This document shows positions 55,401 to 63,349 of a stretch of 64,000 nt of DNA, piece after piece (the first letter of the stretch is position 1; each line of letters opens with the position of its first letter). The notes under the pieces were generated by a model that was not told the DNA's origin, ran no database searches, and saw nothing but the letters and a program-made list of their open reading frames with translations. This DNA comes from Streptomyces shenzhenensis (GTDB lineage: Bacteria > Actinomycetota > Actinomycetes > Streptomycetales > Streptomycetaceae), in assembly GCF_003688995.1 (NCBI RefSeq), contig NZ_PENI01000009.1, positions 209,321 to 273,320 on the forward strand, read 5' to 3'. Made by a program: the position numbers and the translations under genes.

Positions 55401-55719
55401 GCACGGGTGGACGAGCCTCGGACGGGTCGCGGCCGGCGCCGGTGACGGTTCCCAGGTCCGGTTCATGGACATCGACGGGGACGGTGACGACGACTACATC
55501 ATCCTCGGTACGCAGGGAGCGATGCTGGCCTGGCGGAACGACGGCGGCGACACCAATGGCGGTAACGGCTGGAAGAGCCTGGGCCTCGTCGCGGCTGGCA
55601 CGGGCGACGGCAGCAAGGTCCGGTTCATGGACGTCGACAAGGACGGTGACGACGACTACGTGACGCTCGAGCCGACAAGCGGTCAGATGCGTCTCTGGGT
55701 CAACCGCATCGCCCACTAG
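52432..55719 (+). CDS. Large secreted SGNH/GDSL esterase with ten FG-GAP calcium-binding repeats
   Basis: A 1095-residue protein starting at GTG 52432 (NRRRSTGRVALVLSLVVAVF) five bases after GGAGG; signal peptide ends near AAA-DD. Residues ~30-115 are a hydrophilic domain. ~120-195 contain Gly-rich hydrophobic helices (GVAASLIGYAAGYGLRVL, DIIIGGLIGMSIGALWEKYF). An SGNH hydrolase occupies ~278-478 with Ser288 (PLGDSITYG), Asn366 (MAGTNDM), Asp450 and His453 (WPDFVHPND). The rest is two tandem blocks of five FG-GAP repeats with DFDGDGDDDY calcium loops, each block headed by a YTLNDxxRWxGTGVHA motif. It likely deacylates an extracellular glycan or lipid. The large N-terminal module is unfamiliar to me. 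Confidence 0.85.
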   Translation: MNRRRSTGRVALVLSLVVAVFVGLISPAAAADDRGLSEDLVLTLNASDLGVDPAGLRDIVPEMQADIREHRGLGNALKQALADSNVNTTVNTSEWPNFQGTVDVTSDGAGLAITVPKGEITTAGFWTGVAASLIGYAAGYGLRVLCIAGLTSTGVGAATIPLVCTPLQGAVTGIVTAIVNHGFAGDLGSRESIRDIIIGGLIGMSIGALWEKYFSPWAKTHVARAFKDVGTWIRSRVPWVDSWLGRGAADGADHLGQELEELENLLNEAMRDWGGLRTPVRVMPLGDSITYGIGDPDGNGYRDHLATSLNRRSVTVDFVGSQTSGSMADRENNGYPGWTIDQIAGPAGRDVPTMRPDVVTLMAGTNDMIHNVDPGNAINRLQRLIDGVLAANPDGFVVVATLTPCTDAAVQARMDSYNAQVREQVGARVARGDRIVLVEMAGVSTQGWPDFVHPNDAAYQQMAAVFSNGVADGIKRGLLPGVTVTGSAEETGGTVAPGSGSGGTAGPVSGGLATINTGDYTLNDVARWLGTGVHALGGLAPAADIRLMDFDGDGDDDYGILGPAGELNVWRNDGGDTNGGKGWVNLGKVALGNLTDPANVRFLDFDGDGDDDYGILGPAGELNVWRNDGGDVAGGHGWTNLGKVAKGGLSTRDNIRFMDADGDGDDDYVILGPNGEMDLWRNDGGDVAGGNGWRDMGRDAKGAGPRGAIRFMDLDGDGDDDYIVLGTQGALLAWRNNGGDRAGGGGWASLGLIAAGTGDGSQVRFMDADLDGDDDYVTLDANGRMRLWANRVIDTGPGVESGGTGQNQGLGGTGLALIDTSKYTLNDISRWFGTGVHAQGAAAAASVRLMDFDGDGDEDYAILGSAGQLDIWRNDGGDSNGGNGWTNLGRVAAGTGDGSKVRFMDFDGDGDDDYVVLGSAGQMDVWRNDGGDIPGGHGWTSLGRVAAGTGDGSKVTFLDFDKDGKDDYGVLGSAGELDVWRNDGGDISGGHGWTSLGRVAAGAGDGSQVRFMDIDGDGDDDYIILGTQGAMLAWRNDGGDTNGGNGWKSLGLVAAGTGDGSKVRFMDVDKDGDDDYVTLEPTSGQMRLWVNRIAH
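53967..55713 (+). repeat. Two five-repeat FG-GAP blocks within the SGNH gene
   Basis: Block 1 begins near 53,967 (INTGDYTLNDVARWLGTGVH) and block 2 near 54,880 (IDTSKYTLNDISRWFGTGVH). Each has four full ~55-residue units (RFMDFDGDGDDDY...LG...WRNDGGD...GW...LG) and a short fifth ending in RMRLWANR or QMRLWVNR. Nucleotide identity between units is very high in places, implying recent unit and block duplication. Confidence 0.9.
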
Positions 55720-55743
55720 ACCTCCCCGACCGACGCCAACTAC

Positions 55744-55779
55744 AGCGGCCCGGTGCGACACTCATCGCACCGGGCCGCT
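55744..55779 (+). terminator. Strong hairpin terminator after the SGNH gene
   Basis: A perfect 15-bp stem, AGCGGCCCGGTGCGA (55744-55758) with TCGCACCGGGCCGCT (55765-55779), and a 6-base loop (CACTCA), 24 bp after the stop codon. Confidence 0.85.
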
Positions 55780-56062
55780 CGCCGGTCCCGCACAGCCGAA
55801 CATGACCCGGCCCACGTTGAGCCGGCACCTACATCCATGACGTCATGTCAGCCAAGGTCCTCTCCGAGACCAACGACCGGGCGAATCCGATTCCTGACCC
55901 TCGCTGCCTCGGCTTTGACAGCCGGATCCGCCAACGCCGCGCCGCCGCACTCCTCCCACGTCCGCAGCGTGGGGCGGCCGGGTAGTCCTGACCACCGGCA
56001 AGGTGTTCTTCCAGACCGCGGCGGGCGGCGCAGTCTCGCTGGGTTTGGCAGACCCTGCTGCT
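55780..56062. other. Gap between the SGNH terminator and the TetR gene
   Basis: No recognisable gene. A leftward frame ending at 55848 reads RPTLRTWEECGGAALADPAV and KAEAARVRNRIRPVVGLGED, which looks coding-like but has no start of its own; it could be the tail of a lost gene. Confidence 0.35.
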
Positions 56063-56677
56063 TCATGCGCGCATCGGCATCCGGGCGGCAGGAGGCAGGG
56101 GGACTGCGTCGGGATCCGCCCGGAACGACTCGATGATCAGCGCCGCGAGCCGACGCGTCGCCACGGCCTGTGCCGCAGGAGAGCCCGCGCGGATGCCATG
56201 ACTCGCCTGCATGGCGAGGACGAAGTCCTCCAGGGCCACGTCCGCCCGCAGCTCGCCGCTTGCCTTGGCTCGTCGGATCAGCTCGAGCAGTCCGCGCACC
56301 GTCCGGTCGTGAGCGGCGGTGAACTCGGCGCTGCGGGAGAGCTGCGCGACAATGGCTCGCACCCGTGAGTCGCCACCGTACGCAGTCACGAGCTTCTCGA
56401 TCACCAGGGACAGCCCCTGCCACGGGTCCCTTGCCGCGAGGCCTTCCTCGACGACCGTCGAGCACAGGGACATCTCCTCGGCGAAGGCGGCGGTGAACAA
56501 CGCCTGCTTGGTCGGGAAGCGCCGGTAGACAGTGGCAGCGCCGACCTGAGCGCGCCGTGCGATCTCACGTACCGGCACGGAGAACCCTTCGGCGGTGAAG
56601 GCCAGTCGGGCTGCCGCCAGGATGCGGTCGCGGTTGTCGCCCGCGTCCGAACGCAACTGACTCACTTCGGTCGTCAC
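56063..56677 (-). CDS. TetR-family regulator of the oxidoreductase
   Basis: A 204-residue TetR regulator (MTTEVSQLRSDAGDNRDRIL). The DNA-binding domain (~14-60) has AARLAFTAEGFSVPVREIAR and AQVGAATVYRRFPTKQALF. The C-terminal half (LEDFVLAMQASHGIRAG) is of the type whose neighbours are reductases or dehydrogenases. It is divergent from the quinone-oxidoreductase gene with a 49-bp gap that holds AACCAGGTGGTC (56689-56700), a short inverted repeat likely bound by this repressor. Confidence 0.93.
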   Translation of the reverse strand: MTTEVSQLRSDAGDNRDRILAAARLAFTAEGFSVPVREIARRAQVGAATVYRRFPTKQALFTAAFAEEMSLCSTVVEEGLAARDPWQGLSLVIEKLVTAYGGDSRVRAIVAQLSRSAEFTAAHDRTVRGLLELIRRAKASGELRADVALEDFVLAMQASHGIRAGSPAAQAVATRRLAALIIESFRADPDAVPLPPAARMPMRA

Positions 56678-56688
56678 ACTCTCACTTT

Positions 56689-56700
56689 AACCAGGTGGTC
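56689..56700. promoter_or_regulatory. Candidate TetR operator in the tetR/oxidoreductase gap
   Basis: AACCAGGTGGTC contains ACCA-N2-TGGT, in the centre of a 49-bp divergent promoter region. Short, so only suggestive. Confidence 0.4.
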
Positions 56701-56726
56701 GGTTCGGCCCACTTACGTTCGGAGCC

Positions 56727-57662
56727 ATGAGAACAGTTCAGTACGTCAAGTACGGCCCTCCCAGCGTCCTCCGCATCGTCGAGGAACCGAAACCGCACGC
56801 GGGCCCGGGGGAGATCCGCATCGCTGTACGCACCTCATGTGTGTCACCGGGAGAGGTGCGCCGACGGTCCGGAGCGATGCGAGAGGCGTTGCCGACGGTC
56901 TTCCCCGTCCGGACCGGCTACGAAGCCGCAGGCGTGGTGGACGAGGTGGGCGAGGGCGTGACCGGTACCCAGGTGGGGGACGAGGTGTTCGGCGCGGCCG
57001 CGATCACAGGCTACGGCTCCAACGCCGACCACGTGACCCTCGCCACGTGGGCTCCGAAACCGACCGCGTGGACGTGGGAGGAGGCCGCAGGCGCGACGGG
57101 CGCCGTCGAGACGTCCTTCCGCGTCCTGGACCGGCTCGCGGTGGCCGCTGGGCACACCGTGCTGGTCCATGGCGCGGCGGGCGGGACCGGCAGCGTCGCC
57201 GTCCAGCTCACGGTCGCGCGCGGCGCAACCGTGATAGGCACCGCGAGCGGACACAACCACGACTTCCTGCGCTCCCTCGGCGCAGAACCGACGACGTACG
57301 GGCCGGGGCTGGTCGAGCGGGTCCACGCACTCGCGCCGTCGGGTGTGCACGCGGTGTTCGACTGCGCAGGAGGTGTGTTGCCCGACCTGATCGCTGTCGT
57401 CGGCGACCCGGCCCGCGTGGTGACGGTCGCGGACATCACCGCTGCCACCCACGGCGTGCACCTGTCCCACACATCGCCGGGCACTGCCTTGGGCCCTCCC
57501 GACCCGCCTGCGACGTACGGCCTGGCGATCGCGGTCGAACTGGCCGAACAGGGCCGGTTGCGCATCCCCGTCGCGGGGGCCTTCCCACTCGCCGACGTCG
57601 CGGCCGCCCACGTGCTGAGCGAAGGCGGCCACGCCCGCGGCAAGATCGTGCTGCTGCACTGA
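56727..57662 (+). CDS. NADP-dependent quinone oxidoreductase-like MDR enzyme
   Basis: A 311-residue medium-chain dehydrogenase/reductase. The N-terminal GroES-like fold has MRTVQYVKYGPPSVLRIVEE and FPVRTGYEAAGVVDEVGEGV. The nucleotide-binding fold has TVLVHGAAGGTGSVAVQLTV and VIGTASGHNHDFLRSLGAEP. The structural zinc Cys cluster of alcohol dehydrogenases is absent, so it is a zeta-crystallin/QOR-type enzyme that reduces quinones or enones with NADPH. Divergent from its presumed TetR repressor; a classic stress-response pair. Confidence 0.93.
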   Translation: MRTVQYVKYGPPSVLRIVEEPKPHAGPGEIRIAVRTSCVSPGEVRRRSGAMREALPTVFPVRTGYEAAGVVDEVGEGVTGTQVGDEVFGAAAITGYGSNADHVTLATWAPKPTAWTWEEAAGATGAVETSFRVLDRLAVAAGHTVLVHGAAGGTGSVAVQLTVARGATVIGTASGHNHDFLRSLGAEPTTYGPGLVERVHALAPSGVHAVFDCAGGVLPDLIAVVGDPARVVTVADITAATHGVHLSHTSPGTALGPPDPPATYGLAIAVELAEQGRLRIPVAGAFPLADVAAAHVLSEGGHARGKIVLLH

Positions 57663-57840
57663 CCCTCCGTCCGCCTCCAGCGCGGTCGCCACCGCCGCAG
57701 GGCGACGACGATCGCTCCGGCTCCGGGAGGCATGGAACGTGGCGGAACTGTGATGGCTCACGCCGGGAGGCGGAGAAGCCGCTGATCAAGCCGACGGTGC
57801 CGTGCGCTTCGAGGAGCGGTCGGATGCTCTCCCGGCTTGA

Positions 57841-58168
57841 TCAGCGTGGCGGCTCGGCGCCGGCGGATGCCTCGGGTTCCTCAGGCGCGCGTGAGGCCGC
57901 CCAGCTAGCCAGCAGCATCAGCGTATCGGCGGCGGGCGTGCCGGGCGCTGCGGTGTGGACGACCATGGCGAGTCCGGGGTCGGAGGACAGCTCGAAGGTC
58001 TCGAGGTCGAGGTCGCCGACGATCGGGTAGTACAGCCGCTTGACACCGGAACGATGAAAGCGCACATCGTGCGCCGCCCAGCGCTGCCGGAACGTCTGGC
58101 TTCGGGTCGAGAGCTCGCCGACCAGTTCGGTGAGCGCTGGGTCATGGGGAATTCGCCCCGCTTCCTGG
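57841..58168 (-). pseudogene. C-terminal fragment of an XRE/MmyB-like regulator
   Basis: From the right, EAGRIPHDPALTELVGELST, FRQRWAAHDVRFHRSGVKRL, YYPIVGDLDLETFELSSDPG and LMLLASWAAS match the last ~110 residues of the MmyB-type regulator at 526-1437. The helix-turn-helix and most of the sensing domain are absent. Homology stops near 58,168, where MFS sequence begins on the other strand. No start codon with a ribosome site. Confidence 0.83.
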
Positions 58169-59067
58169 AGCTCGGTGCCGCGGCGATGCTGTCCCAGGTG
58201 CTTGCCACCATCCAAGCCGTTCACGTGGGAGAGCACCGCCGCCGGGCCGTTCTTGCCTACACGACCGCGCTCGGAGCGCCGCGGGCCTCCCTGGGCCAGG
58301 TGATCGGTGGCGGGTTGCTTGCCCTTGACGATTGATGTCCTCGGCGGTGTCGTGCTTGCGGCAGCGCTCGTCCCCCTGCCGCTCGGCCTGGGTCTGGGGC
58401 CCGAGCATGGCTGGCCACCGCTCGCCTGGGTACTGCTCGCCGTCGGGGCGGTGATCGGTGCGTTGCTGCCGTCGATCGAGCGTCGCGCCCATGCCCCGCT
58501 GCTGACCGGACAACTTCTGCGACAGCACTCGGTGCGGCTCGGCCTCCTCGCGACCTTCGCCTTCTACGCGGGCAATACCACCACCATGCTCGGTCTCACG
58601 CTGTTCCTGCAGCAGGGCCTGGGGATCGGGGCACTCGGCGCCGGCGCTGGGTACCTGCCGCTCGGCCTCGCCTACATGGCCGCCACCCTCGCCGCCCGTC
58701 GCCCCGGTGCGCCGAGCGGGCCGAAGGCAATGCTCTGAGGGTCGTTGGTGATGTTCGTAGGTCTGATGGCTGCGGCGACGGCGCGTGGCCTCGACGTCGG
58801 CCCGATCGTCATCGCGCTCTTGCTGGCCGTCTTCGGCACCGGAATGGAGTTCGTCCACCCGGCGATCGTCGGTTCGGTGATCGCCCGTGTGCGCCCGGGG
58901 GACGAGGGCGCCGCGTCGGGTGTGCTCACCGCCACTCAGATCGCCAATGCCCTGGGGATCGCGATCGTCACAGCGGCCTGGAGCGCGACCGCGTCACTGG
59001 CCGCGAGCCTGGAAATCGCGGCGGTACTCGTGCTAGGCGTGGCAGGCGTCGCTCAACTGGTGCCCGG
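58169..59067 (+). pseudogene. Degraded DHA2-type MFS transporter
   Basis: Three joined pieces. First, MLSQVLATIQAVHVGEHRRR and LGQVIGGGLLALD (helices 4-5 region). Second, after a deletion and frameshift near 58,325, DVLGGVVLAAALVPLPLGLG through LFLQQGLGIGALGAGAGYLP. Third, in the same frame beyond a TGA at 58736-58738 (expected Trp, TGG), VMFVGLMAAATARGLDVGPI and ASGVLTATQIANALGIAIVT. The N-terminal helices and C-terminal end are missing. At ~59,070 it runs directly into aldehyde dehydrogenase sequence. Confidence 0.85.
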
Positions 59068-59073
59068 AGCCGG

Positions 59074-59323
59074 CACCTGCGATGTCATCGATCCCGCGAC
59101 AGGCGAAGTGATCGCAACTGCACCGACAGCAGACGACGATCAGGTACACCGAGCGGTCAGCGCCGCAGAGACCGCCCTCAGGACATGGCGTGCCACACCG
59201 TGGACAGACCGGGCCACGGCACTGCACCGCATCGCCGACGCGGTCGCGCCGCTGCTGGCTCTGGGGACCGGCAAGCCCCTGGCGATGGCAGACGGGCTGG
59301 AAGTGCAGTGGGGTGTCCGGTAG
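59074..59323 (+). pseudogene. N-terminal fragment of an aldehyde dehydrogenase
   Basis: CDVIDPATGEVIATAPTADD, QVHRAVSAAETALRTWRATP, DRATALHRIADAV and then GTGKPLAMADGLEV match the first ~110 residues of NAD(P)-dependent aldehyde dehydrogenases, with a short internal deletion before GKPLAMA. The frame is fused in frame to the MFS remnant and stops at 59321-59323. The catalytic Cys and Glu regions are absent. Confidence 0.8.
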
Positions 59324-59390
59324 GTGCGCCACTTCGCCCGAGAAGCCGTTGTCCTACCGGATGCGATCATTGGGGTGCCGCTGCTCAGGG

Positions 59391-59531
59391 ATGGTACCGG
59401 TGTCGTCGGTGCTGGATTTGCTGGAGGATCGGGAGGCTGCTGCCCGGGTGCGGGTGGCGGGGCTTCAGGCGAAAGCGGACCGGATCCTGTCCGAACTCGC
59501 CGCGGTCGAGGCGGTGTTGGAATGCCGATGA
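59391..59531 (+). pseudogene. Fragment of a small Streptomyces helical protein
   Basis: MVPVSSVLDLLEDREAAARV and RVAGLQAKADRILSELAAVE form a 46-residue helical stretch. I recall similar N-termini in ~140-residue Streptomyces proteins often near insertion sequences; if so this is truncated. Weak ribosome site. Could also be a chance frame in the debris region. Confidence 0.4.
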
Positions 59532-59565
59532 TCGCTCGGCTGGAGCTGACGGCCTCGGCGCTCCC

Positions 59566-59634
59566 GGACCCTTGTCGGTGCTGATCACGGCCGGGCAGCG
59601 AGGCGATTCTCGACAGTTTGAGCCGGTCCTTGAC
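59566..59634 (+). pseudogene. IS5-type transposase fragment
   Basis: GPLSVLITAGQRGDSRQFEP followed by VLD matches the conserved block of IS5-group transposases common in Streptomyces (PLSVLVTAGQRGDSPQF-like). Only ~23 residues remain, without flanking transposase sequence or visible inverted repeats. It marks an old insertion at the edge of the debris region. Confidence 0.6.
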
Positions 59635-59713
59635 GCCCGTTGGAGGTGTTGGGACCAACCTGACCCCAACACCTCAAATATTTACGGTCACATCCCGCGC
59701 AAACCAGATTCCG

Positions 59714-60148
59714 TTATCCGGCGGCCAGGGACTCCAGGGCAGCCATGGTCTCCAGGGAGAGCAGGCGTGCGTTCTGCAGAGTCGTGACGACCCATCGGTC
59801 GCCCTGCCACACCGTGACGAAGAGCTGCATGGAGAAACGCGTCAGCGGCGGCTCCTCCTCGCCCGGCAGGAGGATGCCGACGCGGTTGTGGATCACGCCG
59901 ACGCCCGGGCTGACGATCCGGGCGAACGCCACCTCGCCCCGCACCAGCCGGGAACCCTTCATGACCGTGCCGAGGAGTTCCTCGTGCGCCGCGATCATCT
60001 CCGTGCGGCTCCGGTAGATGGTTCCCTCAAGCTCCGCGAACACGGCGGCCTCGGCGAAGTCGGCGAAGAAACCGGCGGCGTCCCCGCGGTTCCATGCCTC
60101 GTGCATCCGAGCCGGAATGGTGCTCATCGTCTCGACTGACTGTTCCAT
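59714..60148 (-). CDS. SnoaL/NTF2-like protein (SgcJ/EcaC type)
   Basis: A 144-residue protein starting MEQSVETMSTIPARMHEAWN at ATG 60148 with AGGTGAT upstream; the frame extends further but lacks a ribosome site. The NTF2-like cone fold is recognisable: ARMHEAWNRGDAAGFFADFA, VFAELEGTIYRSRTEMIAAH, GVGVIHNRVGILLPGEEE and FVTVWQGDRWVVTTLQNARL. This subgroup includes small proteins of polyketide and enediyne clusters as well as many orphans. It starts four bases after the AraC regulator ends, so they are co-transcribed and the regulator probably controls it. Function unknown. Confidence 0.82.
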   Translation of the reverse strand: MEQSVETMSTIPARMHEAWNRGDAAGFFADFAEAAVFAELEGTIYRSRTEMIAAHEELLGTVMKGSRLVRGEVAFARIVSPGVGVIHNRVGILLPGEEEPPLTRFSMQLFVTVWQGDRWVVTTLQNARLLSLETMAALESLAAG

Positions 60149-60152
60149 GCGA

Positions 60153-61127
60153 TCACCTTTCTGCGATTTGCGCGTCACCATCCTGACCAGGCCGGGCAGT
60201 CGGCACCATGACTGTCCGCGCACGGTTGTTGGATGTCAGCGCTGCCGCGTTGTAGCCGTACGTCGCCTTGAAGAGCCTGCTGAAATGCGCCGGATCGGCG
60301 AATCCCCAGCGCGCGGCAACGGCCGCGACCGTCCGGTCGCTTCGCGCCAGATCGGCGCGGCACCGCTCCAGGCGGCGATGGCGGATCAGGGCCGCCACCG
60401 TCAGCGGCTGGTCCTGGAAAAGCTTGTGCAGTCGGCGTACGGAGATGTGGTGTGCCGCGGCGATCCCGGCCGGGGTGAGATCCCGGTCGGACAGCCGTGC
60501 CTCGATATAGCCGAGAATGCGGTCGCGTAACGCCTCGTCGGGGGCCGGTCGCGCGTCGCCCAGTTGGGCTTCGAGCGCCACCGCGACCAGCTCGATGACG
60601 GCAGCCGCCGACCGGTCCGCCTCGTTGGTGCGGAACCCGGTCAGCGACCGGGCCATGCCTTGCGCCAGCGAGGACACCAAGGCCGCCGGGCCGCGGTCGC
60701 CTTTGATGCCTACGCCGACCAGGCGGGCGGCGTCGCCGGGGCGGAGCCGCAGCTCCTGCCGGGGCACCAGCATCGTCACATGTGTGGAGGCGGTGCTGGC
60801 GAACCGGACCGGCCGCGACGGATCGATGAGGACCAGGTCGGCCGACGAGAGGTCGGCGGTGCCGCGGCCCTGTTCGACGCGCGCCCGTCCCCGCGTCACC
60901 AGGTCGATCTGCCACAGCTCCTCGTCGGCGGCGCGGGTGCTACGAGCGTCCCGGAAGCACTCGCCTTCGGGCGTGACCAGTTGGATCAGCTTGAGAGGCC
61001 CGAGGTCGCGTGCCACGACGTCGGCCCGGAATTCCCCGCCGTCGTGCCGCCTGCTGAGCACGGGCGGCAACCCGCTGGCCGCGAGCGTCTCGCCGAAGGC
61101 TTCGATGTCAGTAAACACGGACCCCAC
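60153..61127 (-). CDS. AraC-family transcriptional regulator
   Basis: A 324-residue regulator; GTG 61127 or GTG 61118 could start it. The N-terminal ~190 residues are an AraC-binding-like sensing domain (LWQIDLVTRGRARVEQGRGT, MLVPRQELRLRPGDAARLVG). The C-terminal domain has both helix-turn-helices: LTPAGIAAAHHISVRRLHKL and VAAVAARWGFADPAHFSRLF, ending KATYGYNAAALTSN. It belongs to the AraC_binding_2 group. Co-transcribed with the SnoaL-like gene. Effector unknown. Confidence 0.92.
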   Translation of the reverse strand: MGSVFTDIEAFGETLAASGLPPVLSRRHDGGEFRADVVARDLGPLKLIQLVTPEGECFRDARSTRAADEELWQIDLVTRGRARVEQGRGTADLSSADLVLIDPSRPVRFASTASTHVTMLVPRQELRLRPGDAARLVGVGIKGDRGPAALVSSLAQGMARSLTGFRTNEADRSAAAVIELVAVALEAQLGDARPAPDEALRDRILGYIEARLSDRDLTPAGIAAAHHISVRRLHKLFQDQPLTVAALIRHRRLERCRADLARSDRTVAAVAARWGFADPAHFSRLFKATYGYNAAALTSNNRARTVMVPTARPGQDGDAQIAER

Positions 61128-61297
61128 GTTAGGCCGGTCACTGATCGCCTGGTTCGAGCGCCTGCTGCAATACGCCTACCGTAAGGGGCATAACGCAGGC
61201 CGCCTTCACCCTTCACACGGCTCAGCATGGGTGTGGCAGAGGCTCTCGGTGATCCGGCCCGGATGCGCGTGGCCTGACCCGAGAGGGGGCCCGATCT

Positions 61298-63349
61298 CTA
61301 CTGCCGGTCGAAGGTCACCGTCCCGTCTTGCACAGGCGTTGGCGTCGACTGTTTGTCCGGTCTGTTTCCGGTGACCCGCATGGCGACGCACGCCCCCAGA
61401 TAGAGCAGGGCGATCAGCAACAGGAGTGCTTGATAGCCCGTTACCAGGGCGAGGTACTCGAGTACACCGCCGGTCAGGGCGCCCAGCAGATTGGCGCCGA
61501 ATGCGGATGTGGGATCGGGTGCGAGCGCGAGGCGGTCCGAGAAGATGAGGTTGGCGAAGAAGATGGGGGCAAAGGCCAGAGCGATGGCGGCGGCGAGCCG
61601 TCCGGCGAAGGGCAGCGAGAGTACGGCGTGTGCCGGGACGAGCCAGGCGACCGCGAGGGCGCCGAAGAGCAGCAGTTGCAGCAGCGGCTGGTTGACCTGC
61701 CGCAGTCTGCGTCGGACCTCGACCGCGCCGAGCACGGCCAGCAGGACACCGATGAAGACCAGGGCGTTGACCAGCCAGGTCGTACCGAAGTAGAGCGCGA
61801 AGCCGATCACGTTCTTCGTTTCGAGCAGCATGAAGGCGGCGCCCATGAGGAACATGTCGGTGTAGCGGACCGTGCTGCGGATCCGTACCCCGGTCAGGCG
61901 CGTCGACAGCAGTGTGACCAGCAGGATCCCGCTCAGCACGCCCAGGTAGAGCGTGGGGATGTTCCGGTGGAGCAGATACGGGAAAGGGTGGTCGTCGGTC
62001 GCGGCCGCCGGGACAGCGCCGCTGGGCTGCCAGACCTGCTTGCACGACTGGTCGGTGGTCGTCATTCCGGCCACCAGCACGGCCGCGTTTCTGGCGAACG
62101 TCGTCATACAGGGTGCATGGCCGTAGACGTCGTCGAGGGAGCCGGCGAAGCGGTCGATCAGCCAGTTCGTCCGGTAGTAGTTGTACATGGCGAAGGCACC
62201 GTGCGGTGCCAGGTGTTCGCGCGCGGCCTCGAACGACTGCTGGGTGAACAGGTAGCTCTCCAGGCGCAGATTGCTTGCCCCGGACACCAGCGTGAGCGAG
62301 TCGGGCAGCGCCAGGACGATGAGGTCGTACTTGGTGTCCGTCCGCTCCAGGTAGGCCCGTCCGTCGTTGATGTGGACGTGCACTCTGGGGTCGTCGTACG
62401 GCTTTGCGGGGTGCAGCTGTGCGCCGATCTGCTGCAGTCGGGGATCGATCTCGACCGCGTCCACGCGCTGTGCTCCGTGCGCCAGCGCGACGGCGACGTC
62501 GTTGCCGTTGCCGGCCCCGATGACCAGCACGCGCTTGTGGGGGTTGGCCGGCGTCCGGTCGTAGGCCTGCCGATAGGGCGAGTTCTGCTGCATCAGCGCC
62601 GACAGCGGCATGATGGTCTGGTGGGGGACGCCGTTCGCGGAGATGCGGTACTTCGGGACGGATGCGTCGGGTGTGACCTGGATCTTGTAGTACGGCGACC
62701 AGGAGATGCCGGCTGTGGTCGTCTCCAGGAGCAGCGCGGCGACCATCGCCGTGAGGGGGACGGCGTACCGCAAGGTGTTGCGTCGGCGACCGAGGATCAG
62801 CAAGGCCGTGGCAGCGATGACGCCCCACACGACCGACGGGGCGCCGAGCCAGGACAGCAGGGCGAAGGACACCGAGCCGGTGATGCTGCCGAGCAGGTCG
62901 AAGCGGTAGGCGTCGAGTGGAGGAAGTCGGCGGAAGAGATCGGCGGTGATCTTGCCGATCGCAGCCATGATCACCGTGGTGAGCAGGAAGATGACCGGCA
63001 GTGTTGCCCACTCGGGAAGGCCGGTGGTCTTCACAGAGGTGAAGTAGATGATCTGCTCGCTGCTCTGACGCACCTGCACCGGATACGCGCGTACCAGGAT
63101 GACGAGAAGCGCGAGCGGAACCGGTGCCCAGCGTTTGATCCACTGCCCACGCGTGGCGGGGATCAGGAATCCGAGGCCGATGCCGAGAAACGACCCCAGC
63201 AGGATGAAGTTCGAGAAGTAGCTGAGGTGGACGACGTTGGCGCCCGTCCATCTGATCAGCGCCAGCTCGACGAAGAGCATCGTGGCGCTGGCCAGCAGCA
63301 GCCACCATCGGACCGACCGGGCATCATGCGCGACTTCGGACAGCGTCAT
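61298..63349 (-). CDS. Membrane-bound spermidine synthase-like protein
   Basis: A 683-residue protein starting MTLSEVAHDARSVRWWLLLA at ATG 63349. About seven membrane helices (~15-240) precede a soluble class-I methyltransferase-like domain with SAM motif VLVIGAGNGNDVAVALAHGA (~275) and DAVEIDPRLQQIGAQLHPAK. It also has HINDGRAYLERTDTKYDLIV and LESYLFTQQSFEAAREHLAP. Further helices follow (~480-660). The soluble domain is of the SpeE/polyamine aminopropyltransferase type. Long membrane-embedded relatives are widespread in bacteria, and their reaction is not established. It stands alone; the 170 bp before the AraC gene show no gene. Confidence 0.83.
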   Translation of the reverse strand: MTLSEVAHDARSVRWWLLLASATMLFVELALIRWTGANVVHLSYFSNFILLGSFLGIGLGFLIPATRGQWIKRWAPVPLALLVILVRAYPVQVRQSSEQIIYFTSVKTTGLPEWATLPVIFLLTTVIMAAIGKITADLFRRLPPLDAYRFDLLGSITGSVSFALLSWLGAPSVVWGVIAATALLILGRRRNTLRYAVPLTAMVAALLLETTTAGISWSPYYKIQVTPDASVPKYRISANGVPHQTIMPLSALMQQNSPYRQAYDRTPANPHKRVLVIGAGNGNDVAVALAHGAQRVDAVEIDPRLQQIGAQLHPAKPYDDPRVHVHINDGRAYLERTDTKYDLIVLALPDSLTLVSGASNLRLESYLFTQQSFEAAREHLAPHGAFAMYNYYRTNWLIDRFAGSLDDVYGHAPCMTTFARNAAVLVAGMTTTDQSCKQVWQPSGAVPAAATDDHPFPYLLHRNIPTLYLGVLSGILLVTLLSTRLTGVRIRSTVRYTDMFLMGAAFMLLETKNVIGFALYFGTTWLVNALVFIGVLLAVLGAVEVRRRLRQVNQPLLQLLLFGALAVAWLVPAHAVLSLPFAGRLAAAIALAFAPIFFANLIFSDRLALAPDPTSAFGANLLGALTGGVLEYLALVTGYQALLLLIALLYLGACVAMRVTGNRPDKQSTPTPVQDGTVTFDRQ

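Noticed and set aside
53967..55713. Tandem nucleotide repeats that could suggest a CRISPR or minisatellite
   Set aside because: The repeats are in-frame FG-GAP coding units of ~165 bp with variable ends, not spacers between identical short repeats.
53353..55761. 802-residue leftward frame opposite the SGNH/FG-GAP gene
   Set aside because: Its apparent repeats are the complement of the FG-GAP repeats and it runs through the terminator.
61228..61278. Tiny frame MGVAEALGDPARMRVA resembling an ArsR helix start
   Set aside because: Only 16 residues with a stop; could be a remnant but chance similarity is likely.
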